Shown: piece after piece, positions 17,286 through 24,176 of the stretch
How positions within the stretch are numbered: the stretch's first letter is position 1
How the letters are laid out: each line of letters begins with the position of its first letter
DNA from: Kitasatospora sp. MAA4
GTDB lineage: Bacteria; Actinomycetota; Actinomycetes; Streptomycetales; Streptomycetaceae
Assembly: GCF_029893355.1 (NCBI RefSeq)
Contig: NZ_JARZAI010000024.1
Location: 59,496-123,495, forward strand
Length of the DNA stretch: 64,000 nucleotides
Reading direction: 5' to 3'
Program-made: the position numbers and the translations under genes
Notes under the pieces: generated by a model
Told to the model about the DNA's origin: nothing
The model's database searches: none
The model's input: the letters and a program-made list of their open reading frames with translations, nothing else

Positions 17286-17886
17286 GCGGGTCTCCTGTTT
17301 CGTCGAGGTCGGCGGGTTCGCCGCTTCGCCGATCGCCGATCGCTGGTCTGCCGATCGGCGGTCAGCCGGTCTGCCGTTCCGGCTCGGCGTGTGGTCCGCC
17401 GTTCCGGGCGGACGGGCTTCGGGCCCCCGTGCCACCCGCCGTCCGCGTCCCGGTCCCGCTGCGCGGGCGGTCTCCGTGTCCTAAGCGATGGTAGGCGACG
17501 GCCGCGACCAGCCCGAACGCCACCCGTGGCGCCACCCGTTCCGGTGGCCCCGGCCGGGACTGCGTTCGTCCCGCGTTCGTCCCGCGTTCGGACGGCGCTC
17601 GGACGGCGCTCGGACGGCGCTCGGCGCGTGCCGGGCCGGCCGTCGAGCGGGGCCCGCGGGCCCGAACAGGTGCCCGACCAGCGACGACTGCCGTCAGCCC
17701 GAACCGTCGTCTGTGCCGGGAATCCCTCCGACCGGACCGGGGATACGGCAGACTGGGGCCCCGACGCCCACCGGTGCCCGGAGCAGCTCGCACCGACGGG
17801 CGTCCTGCCGTCCGCTGGACCGGGGGGGCCGTCCCGGGTGGCGTACCCGGGTGGCGGCGCCGGTCCCCGTGCCTGAAAGAGGCCGC
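17286..17886. promoter_or_regulatory. 601-bp divergent intergenic region
   Basis: Lies between the nucleotidyltransferase (minus) and idi (plus), so it must hold promoters for both. No convincing coding frame is present. It contains clusters of short GATCGCC/GATCGGC-like repeats near 17,320-17,370 and a six-copy 11-bp tandem repeat at 17,562-17,627. No -10/-35 pair is clear enough to call. Confidence 0.5.
17562..17627. repeat. Six tandem copies of an 11-bp repeat
   Basis: Consecutive 11-mers beginning at 17562, 17573, 17584, 17595, 17606 and 17617 run from GCGTTCGTCCC (two exact copies) through GCGTTCGGACG to GCGCTCGGACG (two exact copies) and GCGCTCGGCGC. The period is close to one DNA helical turn, so the same face would be presented six times. 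Confidence 0.8.
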
Positions 17887-18486
17887 ATGCCCGAGAGCCG
17901 ACCGACCAGCCCGACCCAGCGCCTGGATGCCCCGGATACCGCTACTGCTGAAGAAATCCTGCTGGAGCTGGTGGACGACGCCGGCAACACCATCGGCACC
18001 GCGGAGAAGCTCTGGGCGCACCAGCAGCCCGGGCGGCTGCACCGGGCGTTCTCGGTCTTCCTCTTCGACCAGCAGGGACGCCTGCTGCTCCAGCGCCGGG
18101 CGCTGAGCAAGTACCACTCCCCCGGCGTCTGGTCCAACACCTGCTGCGGCCACCCGTACCCCGACGAGACGCCGTTCGCGGCCGCCGCACGGCGGACGGC
18201 CGAGGAGCTGGGCGCCGCCCCCGCGCTGCTCTGCGAGGCGGGCACGGTCCGCTACGACCTCCCGGACGAGGCCTCCGGGCTGATCGAGCGCGAGTGGAAC
18301 CACCTCTTCGTCGGGCTGGTCACCGCCGAGCTGAACCCGGACCCGGCGGAGGTCGACGACACCCGCTTCGTGACCGCCCAGGAGCTCAAGGAGCTGCGGG
18401 CCGAGCGGCCGGTCTCGGTCTGGTTCAGCACCGTCTTCGAGGCCGCGCTGCCGGGGATCAGGGAGATCGCGGGCCGGGACTGGTAG
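17887..18486 (+). CDS. idi: Isopentenyl-diphosphate delta-isomerase, type I
   Basis: Nudix-fold enzyme that interconverts IPP and DMAPP; 199 residues. The catalytic Cys lies in SNTCCGHPYPDE, the Nudix-like AAARRTAEELG follows, and the catalytic Glu lies in EREWNHLFVG. The ATG at 17887 is preceded by GAAAGAGG; longer readings run into the repeat-rich intergenic region and are rejected. It balances C5 units for the hopanoid operon nearby. Its 3' end overlaps the convergent HATPase gene by 29 bases. Confidence 0.96.
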   Translation: MPESRPTSPTQRLDAPDTATAEEILLELVDDAGNTIGTAEKLWAHQQPGRLHRAFSVFLFDQQGRLLLQRRALSKYHSPGVWSNTCCGHPYPDETPFAAAARRTAEELGAAPALLCEAGTVRYDLPDEASGLIEREWNHLFVGLVTAELNPDPAEVDDTRFVTAQELKELRAERPVSVWFSTVFEAALPGIREIAGRDW

Positions 18487-19000
18487 CTGGTTCGTGATGG
18501 CCGGCGGGGGGCGGGAGCGGGAGGGGCAGCGAGGCCCAGATGACCTTGCCGCCGTCACCGGTCCGCTCGACGTCGCATGCCCCGCCGGCCTCCAGCGCGA
18601 TGCTCTTCACCAGCATCAGGCCGCGACCGCCGGTCTGCGCGTGGTCGCTCTGCACGGCCTTGGGCCGGTACGGGTGCCCGTCCTCCACCGCGACCCGGAT
18701 CTGGCCGTCGCGGATCGCCACCTCGGTGGTGACCTGCGGAGAGAGCAGGGCGGCGTGCGTGACCGCGTTGGTGACCAGCTCGGAGACGATCAGCAGCAGG
18801 CCGTCGGTCACGTCCTGGTAGTCCGGGCCGCCGAGGCCCTGCTCGCGGAGCAGGTCCCGGACCGCGTGTCTGACCTGCGGCACCGAGGACTCGTGCGCGG
18901 CTGCGACGATCCGCCACCGGCCGGCCGACGCCTCTCCCGTCCCCCTCCCCGAGGTTGCCGACATTGTCGGCGCAGGCCGCGCCCCGCTGCTCTGATCCAC
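18458..19000 (-). CDS. ATP-binding HATPase protein (anti-sigma-factor-like regulator)
   Basis: 180-residue protein of the RsbW/SpoIIAB-like HATPase family that is very abundant in Streptomyces. The N box reads SELVTNAVTHA, and the ATP-lid region has VEDGHPYRP and TGGRGLMLVKSIA. Such proteins are thought to bind sigma factors or anti-anti-sigma partners, none of which is adjacent. The GTG at 19000 is chosen because GAAGGG lies 9 bases upstream; the later ATG at 18964 has no visible ribosome site. The C terminus is Pro-rich and overlaps idi convergently. Confidence 0.82.
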   Translation of the reverse strand: MDQSSGARPAPTMSATSGRGTGEASAGRWRIVAAAHESSVPQVRHAVRDLLREQGLGGPDYQDVTDGLLLIVSELVTNAVTHAALLSPQVTTEVAIRDGQIRVAVEDGHPYRPKAVQSDHAQTGGRGLMLVKSIALEAGGACDVERTGDGGKVIWASLPLPLPPPAGHHEPATSPGPRSP

Positions 19001-19193
19001 GTCGTGCCGCCCTTCGTGCAAGGACTCGGGAGGCGTCGCCGGCACCGGCCGGCCTTTCGGGAACGGGGCGTTCCGTTCAGGGCTCCCCTTGGTCTCCCAG
19101 AGGCTAGGAGAGCCACCGGAACCACCGCGTGGGGAAGAGGAACCTTGCCCCTGGCGGATCGATTCCGACGGACTTTGGCGTTCTTCGGTCAAT

Positions 19194-19910
19194 CTAGTCA
19201 CGGAATTCTTTCGTCGGCTCGGCAGGATCGTCCAAGCCGCCCGCCACCGCCCCACCAGCACCGGCCTCCGCCGCCCGGGCCTCCCCTACCATCCCGATCA
19301 CCCGGCGCGCGGCCACCCCGGTGCCGATCAGCGCCAGCCCGTCGAAGAGCAGCGAGAGCGAGAAGTACAACCCCAGCGTGTAGCGCGAGCTGCTCGGCCA
19401 GTTCCCCAGCACCAGGATCCCGATCACCAGGTCCAGCGCCCCCAGCAGCAGCGTCCACCCCAGCTGCGGCCCGCGCACCACCACCCCGCCCACCAGCCGG
19501 AACGCACCCGCGCTGAGGAACAGCAGGGCCGCGAACAGCGTCAGCCCCTCCGCCGCCGCCTCCGGGCGGACCACCATGACCGCGCCCGCCGCGATGTTCA
19601 GCGCGGCGACCGACGTCCCCAACCAGAAGAAGTTCCCGTCCCGCGCCAGCACCGCGTGCGCCAGCCCGACCGAGCCACCGATCAGCAGCAGCCAGCCGAA
19701 CAGCAGCACACTCGTCAGCGTCGCGAACGCCGTGTACAGCAACCCGAACACCGCCGCCCCCACCAGCACCACCCCCAGCAGCGCCAGCACCCCGAACCCC
19801 CGCCTCAGCCGCCTCTCCGGCGCCGTAGCCGCACCGACATCGACGGCCACCCCTTCGGCCCCACCAGCCTGCTCCCGCTCCCCGCGCCGCCGCCGTCCGC
19901 CCACAGCCAT
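19194..19910 (-). CDS. HdeD-family (DUF308) membrane protein
   Basis: 238 residues with a charged N terminus, then about six hydrophobic helices (for example FGVLALLGVVLVGAAVFGL, LTSVLLFGWLLLIGGSVGLA and LGWTLLLGALDLVIGILVLG), arranged as the repeated helix pairs seen in HdeD/DUF308 proteins. Some enterobacterial HdeD proteins are linked to acid stress; the role in actinomycetes is unknown. The ATG at 19910 follows GGAGGCGGCC. The C-terminal 35 residues are Ala/Gly-rich and probably cytoplasmic. It stands alone upstream of tRNA-Leu on the opposite strand. Confidence 0.8.
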   Translation of the reverse strand: MAVGGRRRRGEREQAGGAEGVAVDVGAATAPERRLRRGFGVLALLGVVLVGAAVFGLLYTAFATLTSVLLFGWLLLIGGSVGLAHAVLARDGNFFWLGTSVAALNIAAGAVMVVRPEAAAEGLTLFAALLFLSAGAFRLVGGVVVRGPQLGWTLLLGALDLVIGILVLGNWPSSSRYTLGLYFSLSLLFDGLALIGTGVAARRVIGMVGEARAAEAGAGGAVAGGLDDPAEPTKEFRD

Positions 19911-20113
19911 GGCCGCCTCCGCTCTCACACCCCCGCTCCCCCACACCCTCACCTCCCTGCGATCGTCCGCCACCCCGACCGCCCCCGCACCTCGACCCGC
20001 GCCGCCCCGCCGACCCCACCAGCACAAACACCGGTGAAGAGCACCCCGAACGCCTGGTAATGTTCTCTCTGTCGCCAAGGGGACAGCACGAAAAACCCCG
20101 AGGCACACACCCT

Positions 20114-20198
20114 GTCCGGGTGGCGGAATGGCAGACGCGCTAGCTTGAGGTGCTAGTGCCCTTTATCGGGCGTGGGGGTTCAAGTCCCCCCTCGGACA
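20114..20198 (+). tRNA. tRNA-Leu (anticodon GAG)
   Basis: 85-base class II tRNA. Acceptor strands GTCCGGG and CTCGGAC pair over seven positions (one G-U). The anticodon stem CTAGC/GCTAG closes the loop TTGAGGT, giving anticodon GAG. A long variable arm (TGCCC...GGGCG) and the T arm GGGGGTTCAAGTCCCCC are clear. The discriminator is A and CCA is not encoded. It marks the boundary between the conserved isoprenoid region and the NRPS cluster. Confidence 0.95.
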
Positions 20199-20206
20199 CG
20201 ACCCAT

Positions 20207-20260
20207 TGGCCAACATCGTTGGCCAGGGAATGCAGGTCAGGAGCAATCCTGACCTGCATT
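20207..20260 (+). terminator. Double hairpin terminator after tRNA-Leu
   Basis: The first hairpin is TGGCCAAC-atc-GTTGGCCA (20207-20225). The second is a perfect 14-bp stem, arms 20229-20242 and 20247-20260 (AATGCAGGTCAGGA and its complement), with a GCAA loop. The second arm runs into a short T-tract, TTTT at 20259-20262. This is a textbook intrinsic terminator, unusual in such GC-rich DNA. Confidence 0.85.
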
Positions 20261-20344
20261 TTGCGTTGCGCGTGGTTGTACCGGCAGCGCAGGCCGAGGG
20301 CGCTGAGCTGGACGTTTCCTCCGGGCCGCAGGGAGGCCTGAGCG

Positions 20345-20482
20345 GGGTGGCGTGGTATTCGTTGATGAGTCCGCCGAGTAGGCGACCTCGTGGCGCAGAG
20401 CCAGGATCTCGGCATTCTTCACGGCGGAGGAACGACCCAACACCAGCCTGCGGGCCACCTTGTACAGCAGCGAGACGATCAC
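20345..20482 (-). pseudogene. Relic of an integrase-core transposase
   Basis: A GTG-started frame reads MIVSLLYKVARRLVLGRSS followed by KNAEILALRHEVA, which resembles the N terminus of a widespread Streptomyces integrase-core (rve) transposase. After about 34 residues the similarity ends. A different frame about 10-30 bases further on reads GGLINEYHAT, resembling the C-terminal end of such proteins. Almost the entire catalytic core is missing, so this is an internally deleted, dead copy. The family match is from memory. Confidence 0.55.
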
Positions 20483-20556
20483 GCGGACGTGGTGCCGGCC
20501 GACATCGGCCTACCGCTGCCACCTGCAGCGATGACTTTCCCGAGCCCGACAGGGTG

Positions 20557-20979
20557 TCAGCCGGAAGCCGGCTCGCGGCGGTCGCCGCGGCGGAGGCCGG
20601 AGTTCGGCGGCACCTCGGCCGGGTCCGAGCCGTAGCCGGTGATCCGGTTCTTCTCGTCGACGAAGACCACCCTGGGCCGCAGGTTCCGGGCCTCCTCCTC
20701 GCCGACGGTCGCGTACGCGATGATGATCACGAGATCGCCCGGCTGGATCAGCCTGGCCGCCGCGCCGTTGATGCTGATCATGCCGCTGTCGGCGGGGCCC
20801 TCGATGACGTAGGTACTGAGCCGGGCCCCGTTGTCGACGTCCACAATGTCGACGCGCTCGCCCGGCAGCAGGTCGGCCTGCTCCATGAGGTCCGAGGCGA
20901 TCGTCAGCGACCCCACGTAGTGCAGGTCGGCCTGGGTCACCGTGGCCCGGTGGATCTTGGATTTCAGCATGGTGCGCAA
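20557..20979 (-). CDS. panD: Aspartate 1-decarboxylase
   Basis: Pyruvoyl enzyme that decarboxylates L-aspartate to beta-alanine. It has 140 residues. The self-cleavage site Gly-Ser is visible in ADLHYVGSLTI (Ser becomes the pyruvoyl group), with KSKIHRATVTQADL before it and SGMISINGAAARLIQPGD after it. Start is TTG at 20979, with AGAGGA about 10 bases upstream, giving the family's usual RTM-KSK beginning; an ATG at 20970 is possible. It is the last gene of the NRPS operon, so it may feed beta-alanine to the peptide rather than to pantothenate. Confidence 0.94.
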   Translation of the reverse strand: MRTMLKSKIHRATVTQADLHYVGSLTIASDLMEQADLLPGERVDIVDVDNGARLSTYVIEGPADSGMISINGAAARLIQPGDLVIIIAYATVGEEEARNLRPRVVFVDEKNRITGYGSDPAEVPPNSGLRRGDRREPASG

Positions 20980-21012
20980 GAGTGCACATTCCTCTGGTCG
21001 TGTCAGGGGTGT

Positions 21013-22197
21013 TCAGCGATGGGGTGCGGCTTCGGCCGCGATGGACTCCAGCTCCCAGTCCTCCCGGAAGCGTAGGTACCTCGGGCGCTCCGCGATGATC
21101 GACCGGGTCTGCGCCACGCCGCCGGACAGCTGCCAGCGGACGGTTCCGGTGATCTGCCGCGCGCAGACGTTTACGAACGCCTGGATGCCGAGCCGCAGTT
21201 CGCCGTACCAGCGGCCCTCCAGCGCCTCGCGGACCCACAACTGCTCCAGGTGCAGTTTCTCCCGGATGGTCTCGGAGCCCAGGACGGCGGTCTCCAGGTG
21301 CCGGTAGCTGCGCAGCAGCAGCCAGGCCGCGGGCATCTCGCGGATCTCCAGCACCTTCTCGCCGTGTTCCAGGTGTTCCAGGCCGCTGTAGCGGCCGATG
21401 CCGTGGGCGCCGACCCGCCGGTTGAGCACGTCGATGAGGTCGAGCAGCGCCAGCGGCCGGCCATCGACTGAAACCGGGACGCCCTCGGTGAAGCCCACCT
21501 CGACGGTGTCGGTTCCCGCGTGGTGGACGGTGCTCCACCGGTACAGGTGCTCGGGGACGGCGTGGTCCTCCGGGTCGTCCAGGATGCCCGACTCGAACTC
21601 CCGGCACCACAGGTTGGAGTCGCCGCTGACGATCCGCTGACCCATCTCGTCCAGGCCGGCCTCCTTCAGCTCCTGGATCTTCTCGCCGCGGTGGACCGGG
21701 TCGAGGTCGTAGGGGCTGCCGTAACGCCCCTCGAACCCCAGCAGCCCGAGCGCGCCGTTGAGCCGGCGCAGGGTGTTCTGCGAGCGGTTGGCGGTGTGCA
21801 GGACGGTCTCTGCGCCCAACTCCCGCGCCAGTCGCAGCGCCTCACGGGCGATCAGCGGACGGCTCAGCGAGGAGCTGACCGGGTGCGTGTCGAGGTAGAC
21901 GGCCTGGGCGGCGATGGCCGGGAGCACGAACTCCTCGGCGAAGGCCTGCCGGGCGTCGATCACGTGCAGCCGGACGCCGAGGCGGTCGGCGATCCGCTGC
22001 TTGTGCTCGGTGGACTCGTCCTCGCCGAGGTCGACGCTGACCGCGTGCACATTGCGAGCGCCGGCGCTGCGCAGGCGATGGAGCAGGTACGTGCTGTCCA
22101 GCCCGCCGCTGAAGAGCGTGACCACGGGACGGTCGCCGTCCGGGCCGTCGACGTCGGCGAGGTCCCGGAAGGAGCGGACAAGGTGCTGGGGGCTCAC
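21013..22197 (-). CDS. Argininosuccinate-synthase-like ligase
   Basis: 394 residues, about the length of ArgG. The ATP pyrophosphatase loop is VVTLFSGGLDSTYLLHRL, where housekeeping ArgG has SGGLDTS. Further shared features are DPVHRGEKIQELKEAGLDEMG and a citrulline/aspartate-site-like region ILDDPEDHAVPEHLYRWS. The family adenylates a ureido or carboxyl substrate and couples aspartate. GTG at 22197 overlaps the carrier gene stop (GTGA), tying it to the NRPS operon. It may raise arginine supply for capreomycidine or tailor another residue; the altered loop favours a non-housekeeping role. Confidence 0.8.
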   Translation of the reverse strand: MSPQHLVRSFRDLADVDGPDGDRPVVTLFSGGLDSTYLLHRLRSAGARNVHAVSVDLGEDESTEHKQRIADRLGVRLHVIDARQAFAEEFVLPAIAAQAVYLDTHPVSSSLSRPLIAREALRLARELGAETVLHTANRSQNTLRRLNGALGLLGFEGRYGSPYDLDPVHRGEKIQELKEAGLDEMGQRIVSGDSNLWCREFESGILDDPEDHAVPEHLYRWSTVHHAGTDTVEVGFTEGVPVSVDGRPLALLDLIDVLNRRVGAHGIGRYSGLEHLEHGEKVLEIREMPAAWLLLRSYRHLETAVLGSETIREKLHLEQLWVREALEGRWYGELRLGIQAFVNVCARQITGTVRWQLSGGVAQTRSIIAERPRYLRFREDWELESIAAEAAPHR

Positions 22198-22436
22198 CGG
22201 GCGGCCTCGGTCGTGGGCCGGCGCTCCAGGTACTCGGAGGTCAGCACGACGGTCGGACGATCGAACAGCTCATCGATCGGGACCTCCACGCCGAGCTCGT
22301 CCATGATGGCCGCCTGGATGCGCACCATGAGCAGGGAATGCCCGCCGAGGGCGAAGAAGTCGTCCTCGGCGGAGAATCCGTCCGGCTCCAGCCCGAGTTC
22401 ACGGGCCCAGATCTGGTGTATCTGCGTGGTGATCAC
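22194..22436 (-). CDS. Free-standing peptidyl carrier protein
   Basis: 80-residue carrier protein. The phosphopantetheine site is DDFFALGGHSLLMVRI (Ser in GGHS), and the flanking helices are typical of PCPs. The GTG at 22436 overlaps the stop of the adenylation gene (GTGA) with GAGGAA 6 bases upstream; longer readings run through the adenylation gene and are rejected. It probably receives the amino acid activated by the adjacent stand-alone adenylation protein, either for modification or for use by a condensation domain in trans. Confidence 0.9.
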   Translation of the reverse strand: MITTQIHQIWARELGLEPDGFSAEDDFFALGGHSLLMVRIQAAIMDELGVEVPIDELFDRPTVVLTSEYLERRPTTEAAR

Positions 22437-23968
22437 GGTGACTTCCTCGTGTCTGCCGCCCTGGTGAGGGCTGCGCGGTCGACTTTGCCGTTCGGGCTGA
22501 GGGGGAATGCCGGTACCGGGACGAAGCGCTGCGGAACCATCTGCGCGGGCAACACCGCGGACAGCCTCGCCCACAGCGCGCGCTCGTCCGGCTCCGCGCC
22601 CGCCCGGGGGACGATGTACGCGACCAGCCCGTCCTTCGGGCCGGTCACGACCGCAGCGTCCGTGACGCCGTCGAGCGCCCGGACAGCACTCTCCACGTCG
22701 CCCAGGTCGATCCGCATGCCGCGCACCTTGACCTGGGAGTCCGCGCGTCCGACGAAGAGAAGCTCGCCCGCCTCGATCCGGCCCAGGTCACCCGTCCGGT
22801 AGAGCAGGACGCCATCCACGACCGGGTACCGCTCCTGGTTCAGCCGGTCGGCGTTCAGGTAGCCCGCACCCAGGCCGCGGCCCGCGATGCAGATCTCGCC
22901 CGTCTCCCCGGGGGCGAGAGGCGCGAGGTCCGGGCTCAGCAGGTGGATCTCGGTGTTGTGGATGGCCGTCCCGGCCGGCACGCCCTGCGCCGCGTACCGG
23001 GGGTAGTCCCGCAGGACGTGGGCGGTGGAGACATCGCTGCACTCGGCGACACCGTACAGGTTGACGATCCGGCAGTGGTCCGCGACCGAGGTCGCCCACT
23101 GCGCCACCCGGCCGACCACCAGCGGCTCGCCGCCCACGAACACCGTTTCCAGCGAGCCCAGGGCGGCGGTGTCGCGCTCCAGCAGCAGGTACAGGGTGCT
23201 CGGCGCGCAGTGGACGGTACGGATCGAGAGCTCGCCCAGCAGCCGGTGGGCGAGCATGGCGTCGAACCGCCGGCTGGGCAGCAGGTGGAGCGTCGCACCG
23301 GTGAACAGCGGTATCAGCAGGCTGCGTTGGGTGATGTCGAAGCCGAACGAGCTGATCACCAGGTTGCTGGACCGGTAGTCCAGCGCGAACTCCTCGGCCA
23401 GCCAGCTCAGCAGGTTGAACCAGCCCTCGTGGGTGACGGCCGCCGCCTTGGGCGTCCCGGTCGAGCCGGAGGTGAAGACCACATAGCAGGGGCTCAGCGG
23501 GTCGATGGCGGTGTCCGGATCGGCCGACGGACGGCCGGCCGAACGGGCCGCGATCTCCTCTGTGTCGAGGACGTCGACGCCGTCCTGCTCCACCAGCCCA
23601 CGGGTCCTCGGCGAGGCGACCACCAACTTCAGCATCGGCAGCTGGGCGACGCTCCCATGCAGCCGCGCGGCCGGGTAGGTCGGGTCCAGCGGCACGTACG
23701 CCGCACCGGACTTGAGGATGCCGAGGATCGACACCAGCAGTTCGGGCGACCGGTCCAGGCACACGCCGACCAGCGCGCCCGCGCCCACCCCCTCGGAGGC
23801 GAGCAGGTGGGCGAAGCGATTGGCCGCGGCGTTCAGCTCCCCGTACGTGAGCGAGGTCCGTCCGCAGGTGAGGGCGGGCGCCGCCGGGTTCCGTCCGGCC
23901 TGCTCCTCAAACACGCGGTGGACGAACGGCCGGGCCGCCCGGGGGGTCCGCAGTCCGCACAGTTGCAC
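22433..23968 (-). CDS. Stand-alone NRPS adenylation protein
   Basis: 511-residue adenylation domain without carrier. Core motifs: A3 FTSGSTGTPKAAAV, A4 SFGFDITQRS, A5 VNLYGVAECSD (the usual GPTE is GVAE), A7 YRTGDLGR, A8 KVRGMRIDLGDVE and A10 NGKVD. My by-eye ten-residue code is D-I-R-C-F-G-L-D-V-K. I do not recognise it. An acidic residue at the eighth position might contact a basic side chain. The GTG at 23968 follows GGGGAAG, 4 bases after the MbtH stop. Its partner is probably the coupled carrier gene. Confidence 0.9.
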   Translation of the reverse strand: MQLCGLRTPRAARPFVHRVFEEQAGRNPAAPALTCGRTSLTYGELNAAANRFAHLLASEGVGAGALVGVCLDRSPELLVSILGILKSGAAYVPLDPTYPAARLHGSVAQLPMLKLVVASPRTRGLVEQDGVDVLDTEEIAARSAGRPSADPDTAIDPLSPCYVVFTSGSTGTPKAAAVTHEGWFNLLSWLAEEFALDYRSSNLVISSFGFDITQRSLLIPLFTGATLHLLPSRRFDAMLAHRLLGELSIRTVHCAPSTLYLLLERDTAALGSLETVFVGGEPLVVGRVAQWATSVADHCRIVNLYGVAECSDVSTAHVLRDYPRYAAQGVPAGTAIHNTEIHLLSPDLAPLAPGETGEICIAGRGLGAGYLNADRLNQERYPVVDGVLLYRTGDLGRIEAGELLFVGRADSQVKVRGMRIDLGDVESAVRALDGVTDAAVVTGPKDGLVAYIVPRAGAEPDERALWARLSAVLPAQMVPQRFVPVPAFPLSPNGKVDRAALTRAADTRKSP

Positions 23969-23972
23969 CGGA

Positions 23973-24176
23973 TCACTTCCCCGCTCGGGCCAGGGAGGCC
24001 GGACGCAGGTCGGTCCAGTGCGCCTCGATGTGGTCCAGGCACTCCTGCCGGGAGCCCGGCCCGAGCGTCACCGTCCACCCCTCGGGTACGGCGGCGAAGG
24101 CCGGCCAGAGCGAGTGCTGGCCCTCGTGGTTGACGAGTACCAGGAACTCCCCGTCCGGGTTGTCGAATGGATTCAT
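23973..24176 (-). CDS. MbtH-like NRPS chaperone
   Basis: 67 residues with the whole family signature: NHEGQHSLWP, VPEGW, LDHIEAHWTDLRP. MbtH proteins bind and activate NRPS adenylation domains. The ATG at 24176 overlaps the stop of the large NRPS (ATGA), so production is coupled. It lies between the NRPS and the stand-alone adenylation protein and could serve either or both. Confidence 0.97.
   Translation of the reverse strand: MNPFDNPDGEFLVLVNHEGQHSLWPAFAAVPEGWTVTLGPGSRQECLDHIEAHWTDLRPASLARAGK

Noticed and set aside
17562..17627. CRISPR array
   Set aside because: Units are 11 bases with no spacers; it is a simple tandem repeat.
17488..17886. N-terminal extension of idi
   Set aside because: The extra 130 residues translate the repeat-rich intergenic region; the family start and a ribosome site are at 17887.
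20114..20198. Integrated element using tRNA-Leu as attachment site
   Set aside because: No integrase gene and no repeat of the tRNA 3' end was found in the window.
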